A stretch of DNA of 64,000 bases from Mytilus californianus (Eukaryota; Mollusca; Bivalvia; Mytilida; Mytilidae), in the NCBI RefSeq assembly GCF_021869535.1, contig NW_026262735.1, positions 496,001 through 560,000 of the forward strand, read 5' to 3'. The position numbers and the translations under genes are program-made. Below are positions 1 to 11,671 of the stretch, in pieces. Within the stretch, counting starts at the first letter, position 1; each line of letters starts with the position of its first letter. Below the pieces are notes generated by a model. It was not told the DNA's origin. It made no database searches and saw nothing but the letters and a program-made list of their open reading frames with translations.

Positions 1-1003
1 ATTTTTCAAGTTTGAATGATAACTTTTCTCGACCAATAATGTTTTTTTTTTACTGTGATGGCAAAATTCAAATATAATTTTAAAGTTTTATAGTCCCATA
101 CACATTCATTATAATACCCTCGTTCTAACATCTATTTGTTTGAAAGTACCGATCCATCCAATTGTTTAGTAACTTGTACCCTCTTTCCGTCAGGAAAGGC
201 CACAAATCAGCCCCATCTGAAGTACAAACGACAGTCATACTTCATTTTTCTTGACGACATTTAGCAAAGGACTACTGACATTCAAACATTTATTGATAAA
301 TCAATGAATGAACGTATAAAAGCAAACAGAACTGTTTAAAATCTATGTAAGTGTGTTTTGCTTTGTTGCAAACAGAATCTTCCTATAAGAGCCATATGGA
401 TTATGCAGTCTCAATATCGGGATTATGCAGTCTCAATATCGGGATTTCTCAAGCACCGATTGATTTCCGTGTAGTCTGGGAACTTTGAGATTATCTGGAT
501 AATGCCCCAAAGAACTGTACATAAAGGGAAAAAAAACAATACAGCATGAAATTATAGCTGTTATTAAAGGTTTTATCGTCGAAATGCTTGTTAGTCAAGT
601 GAAGAGTTCACAGTTTTACTCGATTTCTACAAATGAGAAGGCTGACCATACACACCAGGAACAACAGAGTCCGTGTTTAAGATTCGTTGTTATGTATCGT
701 AACAATCATTTTGAAAACATTTTATGTCTAAATATTTCGAATATCTATGTTTTTACTTTCAACCCCTCTTTTTGTTATCAGTTCCAGTCAAGAGAACTAT
801 TTTAGAACAGAGAAGTCTTTTAAAGAGAAGAATTCTATCACTTTTTTAGATGATTGTATCAAATGTTAACTTACATCGGTCACTTTCCTTAATGCTAATT
901 CTACCATTTTTTACATGCATAGAATAAAAATAATTGTTTCCAAACTTCTGTTGGCACCTTAAAAATTAATTATCATTTACGTTTATGTCTTTCAATGTTT
1001 CAG
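1..1003. other. Intron-like, non-coding stretch
   Basis: AT-rich sequence with no convincing coding potential. It ends in a pyrimidine-rich tract and an AG acceptor just before the exon at 1004. A 22 bp direct repeat around 400-442 (GATTATGCAGTCTCAATATC, followed by GG) is the only internal structure noticed. A 73-residue ORF at 584-805 has no protein-like features. Confidence 0.5.
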
Positions 1004-1651
1004 GACCTTGATGTATTAAGAATACATGCCCTCTTAGATGAGAAGAATCGGGGCCATTACAAAGTTAAATATGTGATCACAGACGCAGGGAGAATTATCG
1101 AATTGCAGTTTGATAATAAGTTTAACATCAATAGTTGGGATTTTAAACTCATTAAGATTGATTGATTGATTGATTGTTGGTTGCTTAACACCAGTGGCAA
1201 ATTTTTCATGCATGTTCAGGACGAGAACAAATTAACAATACATACAATAGGTAGGTCCTGTAATAGAGGCCGTTCGGAATGAAGGTCGGGGTAAATTTAG
1301 ACTGCCTATGTAACATAAGGGTATAATTGATGGGGGGCAGAAATTCAGCCTTGCAACAGGCCACCTACGGACCCCTCAAAGAGTTGTTGCAAGGGTTCTT
1401 AACGTGCAGAGAGCATGGCACTCTTTCTACACGAGGCATCGGATTTAACGTCCCCATTCTGACCGGACGTGGCTGCGTACTTGATACATCCCGCACAGCC
1501 AAACGGACGCCCCACTTTGGCAAGGGTTTTACTGCCGGTCGGAATAAGACCTGTAGTGACCATATTTCTATTCCCCAGTCACCCTTGGGGAAAACTCATT
1601 AAGAAGTTCAGCCTTTATGATGAGAAACTGTCACGTCCGTTTCATTGTCTG
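1004..1651 (+). pseudogene. Coding exon split by a SINE-like insertion
   Basis: An AG acceptor at 1002-1003 opens a frame starting GAC CTT GAT (protein begins DLDVLRIHALLDEKNRG). It runs to 1157, where the retroposon at 1158-1591 creates a TGA within three codons. AAACTCATTAAGA occurs at 1145-1157 and again at 1592-1604. Skipping the insert and one copy of that duplication, the frame continues through KFSLYDEKLSRPFHCL to a GTTAGT donor at 1652. The restored exon is phase 0 at both ends and joins in frame to the exon at 2860. Function is not recognised from this exon alone. The identical exon in the right copy lies downstream of OB-fold-like exons. Confidence 0.75.
1158..1591 (-). mobile_element. 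SINE-like retroposon, full copy, inserted in an exon
   Basis: On the minus strand the element begins at the right with CCCCAAGGGTGACTGGGGAA and ends at the left in a (TCAA)n tail preceded by GTTAAGCAACCAACAATC-type sequence. It is flanked by a perfect 13 bp target-site duplication, AAACTCATTAAGA (1145-1157 and 1592-1604). The variable-length duplication and simple-repeat tail are marks of retroposition by a LINE endonuclease. No clear pol III A/B boxes were identified, so 'SINE' is a working name. Small ORFs across it are incidental. Confidence 0.8.
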
Positions 1652-2859
1652 GTTAGTATATGACTTAAATATTAAGACTGCCATTCATTTACTTTTATGG
1701 CGAAAAAAAAAACATGAAATATGTCATTTAAATATTAAATAACAGACCTTCATAAAGACATAAAATAAAGCATAAAATGTTATTTAAACATTTAAAGAGG
1801 AAATCTTTTTATTTCATGTTAATACTTTTGTTGCATGAAATTAACTATTAGAATAGAAATAATTCATGAAAGCTGTTAATTTGTTATAAATTCACACATG
1901 GCTTGGCTTGAATTTTTTTTTTTTTAATTCTTCCCTAATGCTTATGACGTAATTCGAACATCATGCCAGGCAATGTTTAAACTATCAACAAACCTTAGTT
2001 TCCATGAGTTTTTTTCTAAAATGAACAATGGAAGTGGTGCCAAAGAGCAACTATTTTTTGTAGCTACACTTTAATTGGTTACAATTGAATACTAACTTGC
2101 ACTCATCCTTTACATATTTTTTTTTTATATTTGAATTTTTTCTGATAAATTATTATATAAATCATACAAGATAAACATGCATATTAAACTTACATTGTTT
2201 GTTTATCATAAAATAGATTCCATAAGAGCTTGAGCCGTCCAACGAGGCAGAAAACACCTAAAAGGAACTGCGCCTCACAAATACACCCCCAGACAACGCT
2301 CTGTGAAAGTAAAACTTTGGCGTGGCCGACAAGGGGGTCATCAAAAATCTGAAATATGCTGAATATAGGGGTCCAATCTTTTTAAGCTCGGATGAGCTAG
2401 ATTTTGTTTCAAGATCTTCATTCCCATGAAATGTGAAAAAAAAGAAGAAAAAAAAAACACAAACCATCTTTTTATTAATAACCGTAAATCTCACTACTCA
2501 ATTATTTCTATTCTAAAAAAACTGATGTTTAAAATGATATATAAATATGTAAAAAAAAGTACAGCTTTGAATTTTTAAACATGTCGTACAATCCGATCTT
2601 TTAATACACATACTGGTACTAAAACACATTTTAAGCTAAATTTTAGTAGCCTTTTGACCACTTATATACAATGTATATGGGATTACTGTTTGTAATTATA
2701 AAGTGAACTATTAAACTAAACCAAACACTGAAGAAAAAGAAAGAAAAAAATGTTTTCGATTCAACTTGCAATAATATGAAAGTTTGTTTATCTGTTGAAT
2801 TATATAAACCACATACCATTGTTATTGGTCAATCCAACTTAAATTCAATTATATTGCAG
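1652..2859. other. Last intron of the decayed gene (left copy)
   Basis: The stretch starts with a GTTAGT donor and ends with ...ATATTGCAG. It is AT-rich with several homopolymers, and I see no gene, RNA or complete element in it. The minus ORF at 2258-2494 is low complexity (phenylalanine run from poly-A) and was not accepted. Confidence 0.55.
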
Positions 2860-2922
2860 AATGACACAGAGTTTGAAGAGAATATCGAGAGGCTCATCAT
2901 ATGCGCTTCTTTCTTAGTGTAA
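2860..2922 (+). pseudogene. Terminal exon of the decayed gene (left copy)
   Basis: After a clear acceptor (TATATTGCAG) a phase 0 frame reads NDTEFEENIERLIICASFL, then V and a TAA at 2920-2922. It continues the frame of the exon ending at 1651 and would give the protein an acidic/hydrophobic C-terminus. It is short, so it is supported mainly by splice signal, phase and composition. Confidence 0.55.
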
Positions 2923-4763
2923 TTAATACATTTGGCATTAAGCCAAACCCTTTCATGTGTTTAAAGACTGAAACAGAAAATAGAGTTGGTAAAATGTATT
3001 TGAAAGCAAATATTTTAAAATGAACTGGACATCTAGGCAGTAAAGCTATGAAATCTATTTTACCTTAGAAGGTTTCCTTCTTTAACTTTTATAACAAATA
3101 CAATGTAGATTAATGACGTATCCACCAACATACATCCATCTCCAGAAAAGTTTATAAATGCCTTACTGGATAGTGGTAAGGAAAAAGACTAACCAAACAA
3201 GTACAAAGTTGAAGAGCATTGAGGACCAAGAATTCCAAGAAGATGAGCCAAATACGGCGAAGGTAATATATGCCTGAAATAAAAAAATAACGTAGTTTTT
3301 TTTCCAAAAATTCAAAGTTATGTAAGCTGGAGATTTACAAAAATGACCATAAAATTGATACTTTGTCAATATTAAAGTGCTGACTACTGAGCTGGTGATA
3401 CCCTCGGGGACAAAACGTCCACCAGCAGTGGCATCTAAGTCTTTTCATGTAATTTAGTATTTTAAATTTCTTATCATGGAATTGAATTCAAAAATGGTTG
3501 ACCATAATGTCTTTCATATTTAGATTGCACTATCCATTCCAACGTGCAGAGAGCGTTTACACGAGGCATCGGATTTAATGTCCTATTTCTGACGGACGTG
3601 GCTGCAAACTTGTACCTCCCGCGCAGCCAAACGGACGCCCTACTTTGGCAAGTGTTTAACTGCCAGTTGGAATAAGAATAAGTGACCATACTTCGATTCC
3701 CCAGTCACTCTTGTGTATTTAAGATTAAGGAAATCAACATGCCAGTTTATGTTCATCAGTCACCTATCAATATAATAAACAGGCTAACCATGTGAAAAAA
3801 CTAAATGAATATAAAGAGTGGTTACGCAACATGTATAGAAAGAATTTTCAGATGAATCAACTTGCTCCCTTTTCAAGTTCATGTGAAAAATGGTAAAATT
3901 TCATCAAAGTACTCATTGACGTGGTCGAATTCAAAGAACCGGTTTAAGGATTCGGAATCTTGAATGGCATACAATTAAAAGTGGACAGTCGGAGTTTCTG
4001 CTCCAGAATAATAAATAATGAAACGTTCTGTTCTACTGTTACTCACAATGTAACACTCTTCTCATATCCAATTCCTGTAGTGGTTGACACACACTTTCAA
4101 TTTATTCACTGAAATAAATTCTTACCACCATAAATACGGGAAAATCAAGCCAGTGAGAAATATGATGTATTGTTTTTCTGATTTCATTTATTTGAGATAT
4201 TATGATTAAGATATATTTTAATGAATTACATTCCATTCTTTATATTACATCAACGTTCCGAACGTTCTTGGTGATTATCTTGAATATTATTAATGATAAA
4301 GATAAACAGTAAACAGCAAAATTGTTCAACAAATTAAGAATTACGAGTAAGATTAATATGACCACAATTGTCAATTGTCCCCGTAAATAGTTATTGCCCG
4401 TTAAAAAAAATTCACAATTCGTTCATCTAGTTTCTTTGCTGTAAAAAAATCTTTGCCTTTCAAACCGCTGTATCAATTTCAGCCAAACTAACTTGGGCTG
4501 CACGGGTTTCAGAGTAGACCGTGTTAGAACCGAGGCTAGAAAAGAGAAATAGAACTGATTTGTGTAGGACTAAGCCAAAGAACGTTTAATGTAATTTTTC
4601 TTATGACTTATTGTTTTCTCATTTGGAATATTGGGATTTATTTTACTTAAATTTATTGATATTTTATTTGCCAGTAATTATTTCTTTAAAAGAATAAAGA
4701 TATAACAGATTCATGAGATAAAAAAGTGTAGTTTATTGAACTGAGTTGTAGCAAAAAATAGTA
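2923..4763. other. Intergenic sequence with a SINE fragment
   Basis: AT-rich sequence with no gene recognised. It holds the truncated SINE piece at 3540-3712. Minus ORFs at 3163-3369 and 3474-3689 are short; the second is the antisense reading of that SINE piece. Confidence 0.5.
3540..3712 (-). mobile_element. SINE-like retroposon fragment (5' half)
   Basis: It matches the middle and 5' part of the element at 1158-1591, for example ACGAGGCATCGGATTTAATG and the stretch around GCAGCCAAACGGACGCC. It has more substitutions than the other copies and lacks the tail, so it is an older, truncated copy. No target duplication is visible. Confidence 0.75.
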
Positions 4764-5774
4764 ATGTAGAGTAGAGTAGAGTAGAGTAGAGAAGAGTAGA
4801 GTATAGTATAGTATAGTATAGTATAGTATAGTATAGTATAGCATAACTAAACTATACCATACTATACCATACTATACTATACTATACTATACTATACTAT
4901 AACTTACTTACTCTCTTACATACTTCCTTACTTACTAACTTACTTACTCTTACTTACATACTTACTTACCTTCTTGCTTACTTACTTACTTTCTTACTTA
5001 CTTTCTTACTTAATCACTTACTTACTTTTACTTACTTACCTACTTACTTCCTTCCTTCCTTACTTACTTACTTACTTACTTACTTTCTTTCTTACTTAAT
5101 GACTTACTTACTTACTTAATTACTTACTTTTACTTACTTACTTACTTTCTTACTTACTTCCTTACTTACTTTTACTTACTTTCTAACTAACTCACTTACT
5201 TACTTACTCTCTAACACACTTCCTTACTTACTTACTTACTCTTACTTACATACTTACTTAATTACCTACTTGCTTACTTACTTTCTTACGTTCTTACTTA
5301 ATCACTTACTTTCTTACTTAATCACTTACTTAATTACTTAGTTTTACTTACATACTTACTTACTTACTTACTTTCTTCCTTACTTCCTTACTTACTTACT
5401 TACTTTCTTTCTTACTTTCTTACTTAATGACTTACTTACTTACTTACTTACTTTCTTACTTACTTCCTTTTACTTACTTTCTAACTAACTCACTTACTTA
5501 CTTACTCTCTAAAACACTTCCTTACTTACTTACTTTCTTACTTAATCACTTACTTACTTACTTAGTTTTACTTACCTACTTACTTACTTTCTTTCTTACT
5601 TAATCACTTACTTACTTACTTAATTACTCGCATACTTACTTACTAACTGTTACTTACTTTCTTATTTACTTACTTACTTACTTTTACTTACTTACTTACT
5701 TACATACTTACTTACTTACTTACTTTCTTACTTACTTACTAACTTTGCTTACTTACTTACTTACTTACTTACTA
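4764..5774. repeat. Compound microsatellite with an inverted start
   Basis: It begins with (GAGTA)n, changes to (GTATA)n near 4804-4842, and after a short spacer is followed by the reverse complement (TATAC)n to about 4902. This gives two arms able to form a long hairpin. From about 4903 to 5774 it is an imperfect (CTTA)n tetranucleotide array with CTTT, CTTC and CACTTA variants. Confidence 0.95.
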
Positions 5775-5869
5775 AAAACTCCTGGTACAAAAAAAAAGAT
5801 TTTGAGTCAAGAACAAAAATCTGGAAAAATTCGAACTTCGTATGCTAAATAAATAATATTATGTGATAT

Positions 5870-6960
5870 TTTGTAAAAATGTATCAATTTTAAGACTGTA
5901 TTTAAACTTTTATTCTACTTTTACTTATTACTCAATAAAACAGTTGATTCAATACGCATATGTCGAAAAAAATGTACAAGAAACAAAAACCAATGACAGT
6001 TCGAAAGAAAACATCCAAAATGTGTCATTTGTCATAATATTTATGTCAACATTTGCGCATATTAGTGTTTAATCATACATGGTAGCAACGCCACAGTCAT
6101 AACAAAATGCAGAGGATAAAAAAAATCGTGAAAAATCGAGTCTTGGTGCTACACACATGTTGCTATGCTAATTTGATTGGGAAATATACCTACTTTAAGG
6201 GCTGGTTTAAAGTATTTGTCCATATTGTTCTACTTTTTTTGTAAAATAGCGATTTCATAAGCATATTCGAAAAAAAAATATATAGCCAAGAAACGAAAAC
6301 CAATGACATAGTTCGAAAGAAAACATCCAAAATTCGTCATTTATCATAATTTTTATGGCAAAATTTGCGCATATACGTGATTAATCATACATGGTAGCCA
6401 CAGTCAGAACAAAATGCAGAGGAGGAAAAAAAATCGTGAAAAATCGAGTCTTGGTGCTAAACACCTGTTGCTATGCTGATTTGATCGGGAAATATACCTA
6501 CTTTAAGGCCCGATTTAGAGTACTCATCCATCTTGTTCTACTTCTTTGTAAAATAGTAGATTTCATGAGCATATGTGGAAAAAAAATATATAGCCAAGAA
6601 ACGAGAACCAATGACATAGTTCGAAAGAAAACATCAAAAATTCGTCATTTATCATAATATTCATGGCAAAATTTAAGCATATAAGTGTTTAATCATACAT
6701 GGTAGCCACAGTCAGAACAAAATGCAGAGGAGAAAAAAAATCGTGAAAATTCGAGGCTTGCTGCTACACACCTGTTGCTATGCTGATTTGATCGGAAAAT
6801 ATACCTACTTTAAGGCCTGGTTTAGCGTACTTGTCCATCTTGTTCTACTTTTTTGTAGAATAGTAGATTTCATAAGCATATGTCGAAAAAAAGTAAGTAA
6901 TCAAAATACAAAAAATTACGACACAAACAGAAAGAAAATAACCAAAATTCTACATTTATA
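5870..6960. repeat. Tandem repeat, about 310 bp units
   Basis: CATACATGGTAGC recurs at 6074, 6386 and 6694 (spacing 312 and 308). A partial unit precedes the first and a partial unit ends near 6960. Units include the conserved blocks GAAATATACCTACTTTAAGG and GTTCGAAAGAAAACATC. ORFs at 5863-6072, 6391-6657 and 6722-6961 are the same repeat in different states of decay and are not taken as genes. Confidence 0.9.
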
Positions 6961-7085
6961 ATATTTCCAATCAACATAACACCATACATTTTGTTTTAGC
7001 AGACGTAAAATCGATTTTCCGAAAATGAATCCAAAGCCATATTCAACAGCAAGGGTTAGCCGTTTCTTGATATATATGAAAGAAC

Positions 7086-7889
7086 AAGTTTGCTTACAAT
7101 GACAACAATTACAAACTTTCCTGTTTCTGCCTCTCCTCACAACAGTTTGAACAGCTGTAAGGGGATCATTCGAGACAGAAGTCAATACCTTGGTGACCTT
7201 ACCGTGGAAGAAATATGTGAGGAACTTTCAAGCCAAGGTGTAACTGATGTTGTAAGATTTCAAATGAAAAAGAATGGAAATGTAATAAAATTAAATACAT
7301 ATCTTCTGACCTTTAGAACTCCAACTCCTCCTTCCTCTATTACTTTACGTTGCTTCGGAATCAGAGTTGACATGTTTATCCCTAACCCAATTCGATGCTT
7401 CACTTGTCAAAAGTTTGGTCATGGCACCAAACAATGTCGTGGTACGCAGAGATGTTTCAAGTGTTCTGGCGAAGGACACGAGGGAATAACCTGTAGCTCT
7501 GAATCTTCAAAATGCGTAAACTGTGATGAATCCCATTTCTCATCATCTAGGGACTGTCCTGTTTACCGGAAAGAAAATACATATTATTAAAATTAAAACA
7601 GAAAGAAACATCAGTTACCCAGAAGCTAAACAGATAGCTTCTGTTTCGAGTGATCCTCTAGTTTCGAACAAACCATCGTACGACAGCAAAGTTGGCCGCT
7701 CATTCAGTCAGAGTACACAAACTCGCATGACATGGCCAATTGATGCTGAAACTTTTACAATGTTGCCTGTTCAATTAGAAACTTCCGATAAATAAATTAT
7801 TCCAAGAAAATCAAAGCCTTCTAAAACCAGTACTCAGTCAACTCAATCTTCCTAACAGAGCTCAATATCATCACCTTCTAAAAAAGAAA
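7086..7889 (+). pseudogene. LINE ORF1 fragment, zinc-knuckle protein
   Basis: This piece is homologous to the ORF1 of the LINE at 20106-24468. It carries the same three zinc knuckles: CFTCQKFGHGTKQC, CFKCSGEGHEGITC and the variant CVNCDESHFSSSRDC. In the LINE such a protein would bind the element RNA in a ribonucleoprotein. The fragment lacks the ORF1 start. It has a one-base insertion near 7580 relative to the other copy, so the frame closes at 7590 and resumes as the ORF at 7523-7795, followed by further stops. It breaks off exactly where CTAGAGGCTCT begins at 7891; collinear LINE sequence resumes at 10365. Confidence 0.85.
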
Positions 7890-8047
7890 ACTAGAGGCTC
7901 TCAAGAGCCTGTGTCGCTCACCTGACTCTACTTTGGTTTTAGAAATCATGTAAAGATAGATAAAAATCATAACAGATACCCAAATAATAATGATTGAGGC
8001 CAAATTTTGATTAATATTGGTCCCGTTATTTAATAAAATATCCTGGT

Positions 8048-10364
8048 GGCCATCTTGAACAGTAAATCAGCAACAAAGTAGCAACACATGGTCAGCACCT
8101 CATAAGGAACATTCATGCCATGTTTGGTTTCATTCCATTCAGTGGTACTCTAAAAGAAGACATTTGTATGTATTTCCCATAGGGTCCTATGTTCAACTAA
8201 GCCCCCCCTCCCCTAGCGGCCATCTTGGATGATGGATCAGCTGCAAAGTAACAACACTTGGTCAGCACCTCATAAGGAACATTCATGCCATGTTTGGTTC
8301 CATTCCATTCAGTGGTTTTCTAAAAGAAGACATTTGTATGTATTTCCCATAGGGTCCTATGTTAAACTAAGTCCCCTGCTGTCAGCCATCTTGGATGATG
8401 GACATACTGCAAAGTAACAACACTTGGTCAGCACCTCATAAGGAACATTCATGCCATGTTTGGTTTCATTCCATTCAGTGGTTCTCTAAAAGAAGACATT
8501 TGTATGTATTTCCCATAGGGTCCTATGTTAAACTAAGTCCCCCGCTGGCGGCCATCTTGGATGATGGATCGGCTACAAAGAAACAACACTTGGTCAACAC
8601 CTCATAAGGAACATTCATGCCATGTTTGGTTCCATTCCATTCAGTGGTTCTCTAAAAGAAGACATTTTTATGTATTTCCCGTAGGATCCTATGTTAAACT
8701 AAGTCACCCACTGGCGGCCATCTTGGATGATGGATCGGCTGCAAAGTAACAACACTTGGTCAGCACCTTATAAGGAACATTCATGCCATGTTTTGTTTCA
8801 TTCCAGTCAGTGGTTCTCTAAAAGAAGACATTTGTATGTATTTCCCATAGAGTCCTATGTTAAACTAAGTCCCCTGCTGTCGGCCATCTTGGATGATGGA
8901 CCGTTTGCAAAGTAACAACATTTGGTCAGCACCTCATAAGGAACATTCATGCCATGTTTGGTTTCATTCCATTCAGTGGTTCTCTAAAAGAAGACATTTG
9001 TATGTATTTCCCATAAGGTCCTATGTTAAACTAAGTTCCCCGCTGGCGGCCATCTTGGATGATGGATCAGCTACAAAGTAACAACACTTGGTCAGCATCT
9101 CATAAGGAACATTCATGCCATGTTTGGTTTCATTCCATTCAGTGGTTCTCTAAAAGAAGACATTTGTATGTATTTCCCATAGGGTCCTATGTTAAACTAA
9201 GTCCCCCGCTGGGGGCCATCTAGGATAATGGACCGACTGCAAAGTAACAACACTTGGTCAGCATCTCATAAGGAACATTCATGCCATGTTTGGTTCCATT
9301 CCATTTATTGGTTCTCTAAAAGAAGACATTTTTATGTATTTCCCATAGGGTCCTATGTTAAACTAAGTCCCCCACTAGCGGCCATCTTGGATGATGGATC
9401 AGCTACAAAGTAACAACACTTGGTCAGCACCTCATAAGGAACATTCATGCCATGTTTTGTTTCATTCCATTCAGTGATTCTCTAAAAGAAGACATTTGTA
9501 TGTATTTCCCATAGGGTCCTATGTTAAACTAAGTTCCCCGCTGGCGGCCATCTTGGATGATGGATCGGCTACAAAGTAACAACACATGGTCAGCACCTCA
9601 TAAGGAACATTCATGCCATGTTTGGTTTCATTCCATCCAGTGGTTCTCTAAAAGAAGTCATTTGTATGCATTTCCCATAGGGTCCTATGTTAAACTAAGT
9701 GCCCCGCTGGCGGCCATCTTGGATGATGGATCGGCTACAAAGTAACAACACTTGGTCAGCACCTCATAAGGAACATTCATGCCATGTTTGGTTTCATTCC
9801 ATTCAGTGGTTCTCTAAAAGAAGACATTTGTATGTATTTCCCATAGGGTCCTATGTTAAACTAAGTCCCCCGCTGGCGGCCATCTTGGATGATGGATCGG
9901 CTACAAAGAAACAACACTTGGTCAACACCTCATAAGGAACATTCATGCCATGCTTGGTTCCATTCCATTCAGTGGTTCTCTAAAAGAAGACATTTTTATG
10001 TATTTCCCGTAGGGTCCTATGTTAAACTAAGTCACCCACTGGCGGCCATCTTGGATGATGGATCGGCTGCAAAGTAACAACACTTGGTTCCATTCCATTT
10101 ATTGGTTCTCTTAAAGAAGACATTTTTATGTATTTCCCATAGGGTCCTATGTTAAACTAGGTCCCCCCACTAGCGGCCATCTTGGATGATGGATCAGCTA
10201 CAAAGTAACAACACTTGGTCAGCACCTCATAAGGAACATTCATGCCATGTTTTGTTTCATTCCATTCAGTGGTTCTCTAAAAGAAGACATTTGTATGTAT
10301 TTCCCATAGGGTCCTATGTTAAACTAAGTCCCCCGCTGGCGGCCATCTTGGATGATGGATCGGC
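8048..10364. repeat. 166 bp tandem array inside the Helentron-like element
   Basis: GGCCATCTTGGATGATGGA or a close variant recurs about every 166 bp from 8048 to 10341, about 14 units; one unit near 10044-10175 is short (131 bp). Units are highly similar and contain the conserved TAAGGAACATTCATGCCATG block. Each unit starts an ORF of about 62 codons, but 166 is not a multiple of three, so successive ORFs fall in rotating frames and are a by-product of the repeat. Confidence 0.95.
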
Positions 10365-10909
10365 TCTGCGTTCTCAAGAACAGAAGGGCGTCTCCAAAAC
10401 ACCAGCAAATGCGTCCTCTCAGCAGTCTTATGAAAGGAGGTCGCGGTGTAGAGGTCGAGGAGGAGTAACATCAGCTGCGTCTAGTCACAGAGATCAAGGA
10501 CTCTCCTCACAAAATAGATTTACGATACTGGATGACGAATCAGAAATGGATTGCGAAAGTGTTGTGCCACCCGAAAGATCACAATCTCAGGGTGATCGAA
10601 GTAAAAATGCTGGCAAACTCAATAGCATTCGTCCTTCTTTTCAAAAACCATGACCAATATCATTCAATGGAATTGCCGAGGTCTTAAAATAAACCTTCTC
10701 GAGTTAGCGCTTTTAGTTCAGTCTTTCTTTCCTGTTGCATTTTGTCTTCAAGAAACTCATTTGAAAGAAAGTGACAAAGTAACTTTAAAAGGATACAACA
10801 TCTACAGCACCTTTTCTAAGGAAGACGAACGAGCTGCAGGTGGATCAACCATTTTTGTGAAGGACAACGTCATTCATAGTACAGTCCAACTCACTACAGA
10901 TCTGCAGGC
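10365..10909 (+). pseudogene. LINE ORF1 end and ORF2 start trapped in the Helentron-like element
   Basis: The sequence aligns with the LINE at about 22000-22557. It holds the basic, arginine/glycine-rich end of ORF1 (CRGRGG), the ORF1 stop overlapping the ORF2 start as ATGA at 10650-10653, and the start of the endonuclease domain with QWNCRG, CLQETHL and GGSTIFVKDNV. It breaks at TTDLQAV, where the right arm of the Helentron-like element begins. About 170 bp of LINE expected between 7889 and here is missing. No active endonuclease could be made from it. Confidence 0.85.
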
Positions 10910-11116
10910 AGTTTTTAGCCATGGCGGCCATCTTGGTTGGCAGGTGGGGTCATGGGACACTTTTTTAAACTAGATACCCTAGTGATGATTGTGGCCAAGT
11001 TTGGTTGAATTTGGCCAAGTAGTTTCAGTGGAGAAGATTTTTTGTAAAAGTTAACAGACGACGACGGACGCCAAGTGATGAGAAAAGCTTTTTTGAACTT
11101 TCAGGTCAGATGAGCT

Positions 11117-11549
11117 AAAAATCAACATGCATATTTTTAAGTATATGTCGCGTGTGTCTCAGTGAACAGACCACATACTTTATTGAATAAGGCATCAAAC
11201 ACATCAATCCAGGTTTTCTTATTGTTAAAGCGATAAAACATATTAGACACAATAGGCTTTAGTTTTTGGTTTATTTTAAGTAGTACAGACGACGACAGCG
11301 TAAAAAAACTGTCTGCCATTTTCACATGTTTTACTTCTTTACCTTCGTTCAATCAGAAGATAAAAACCGATGACATCGAATATCGATTAACTGTGTCTCT
11401 TACTCGCTTTCTTTTAATCTTATTCACAGTTACTTTCAAACGCAAAGACGACGAACATTAAGTTTTATACGATAACGGAGTGGACACGAAAAAAATCCGA
11501 AAAAAAAATTCTTTAAAAAACGGCAAAAATGTTTTTTGAGTAGGCGGTT

Positions 11550-11580
<31 letters not shown>

Positions 11581-11671
11581 GGGGGCGGTCGCGTTCTGGA
11601 CAATATACAATATTTTTATTTTGGCATAAGATAATATGCATTTTTATCATGATCACTTTGTTCCACATTAC
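11117..11671. other. Unassigned sequence with a poly-G tract
   Basis: No gene recognised. Minus ORFs at 11137-11352 and 11513-11743 lack domain signals, and the second includes a proline run from the poly-G tract. The duplication with the right copy ends at 11631 within this stretch. Confidence 0.45.
11560..11585. repeat. Homopolymer run of 26 G after a T run
   Basis: About a dozen T followed by 26 G. The same count appears in the right copy (52146-52171), about 46 bp before the assembly gap. Confidence 0.95.

Larger units (their letters stand above)
7890..11116 (+). mobile_element. Helentron-like non-autonomous element with tandem core
   Basis: The left end CTAGAGGCTCTCAAGAGCC is a short palindrome followed by GTGTCGCTCACCTG. 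The right end is AGGTCAGATGAGCT, nearly the inverse of GCTCACCTGAC. The same ends bound the element at 28934-30710. Between them lie about 150 bp of left arm, the 166 bp tandem core, 545 bp of LINE coding sequence, and a right arm that shares GCCATGGCGGCCATCTTGG and AGTTTCAGTGGAGAAGATTT with the other element. Subterminal inverted repeats, a hairpin near one end and a tandem core are the architecture of bivalve 'pearl'/Helentron-derived elements. That class assignment is my inference; no replicase gene is present. Confidence 0.65.
1..11631. repeat. Left copy of an 11.6 kb perfect direct duplication
   Basis: The segment matches 40587-52217 at a constant offset of 40586. Every place I compared agrees in sequence and spacing, including a 26-G tract, the roughly 1 kb tetranucleotide array and the 166 bp tandem repeats, which normally vary in length between true paralogues. 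The copy may extend left of the window, because identity already holds at base 1. On the right, the left copy continues past 11631 while the other ends in Ns. I infer an assembly duplication, a very recent tandem duplication or a circular/tandem unit; the sequence alone cannot decide. Confidence 0.97.

Noticed and set aside
1327-1602. ORFs of 88-129 residues with recurring GDWGIE or TGRGC motifs
   Set aside because: Every one lies inside a copy of the SINE-like retroposon on either strand, so they look like a protein family but are the repeat.
2258-2494. Minus-strand ORF with a phenylalanine run
   Set aside because: Low complexity from an A-rich tract inside an intron.
5863-6961. Three similar ORFs with CCYADLIGKYTYFKA
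   Set aside because: They are units of the ~310 bp tandem repeat with differing stops, with no start or splice context.
8229-10373. Family of near-identical 62-residue ORFs in tandem
   Set aside because: They are translations of the 166 bp repeat. The period is not a multiple of three, so frames rotate, and the identical noncoding context explains them.
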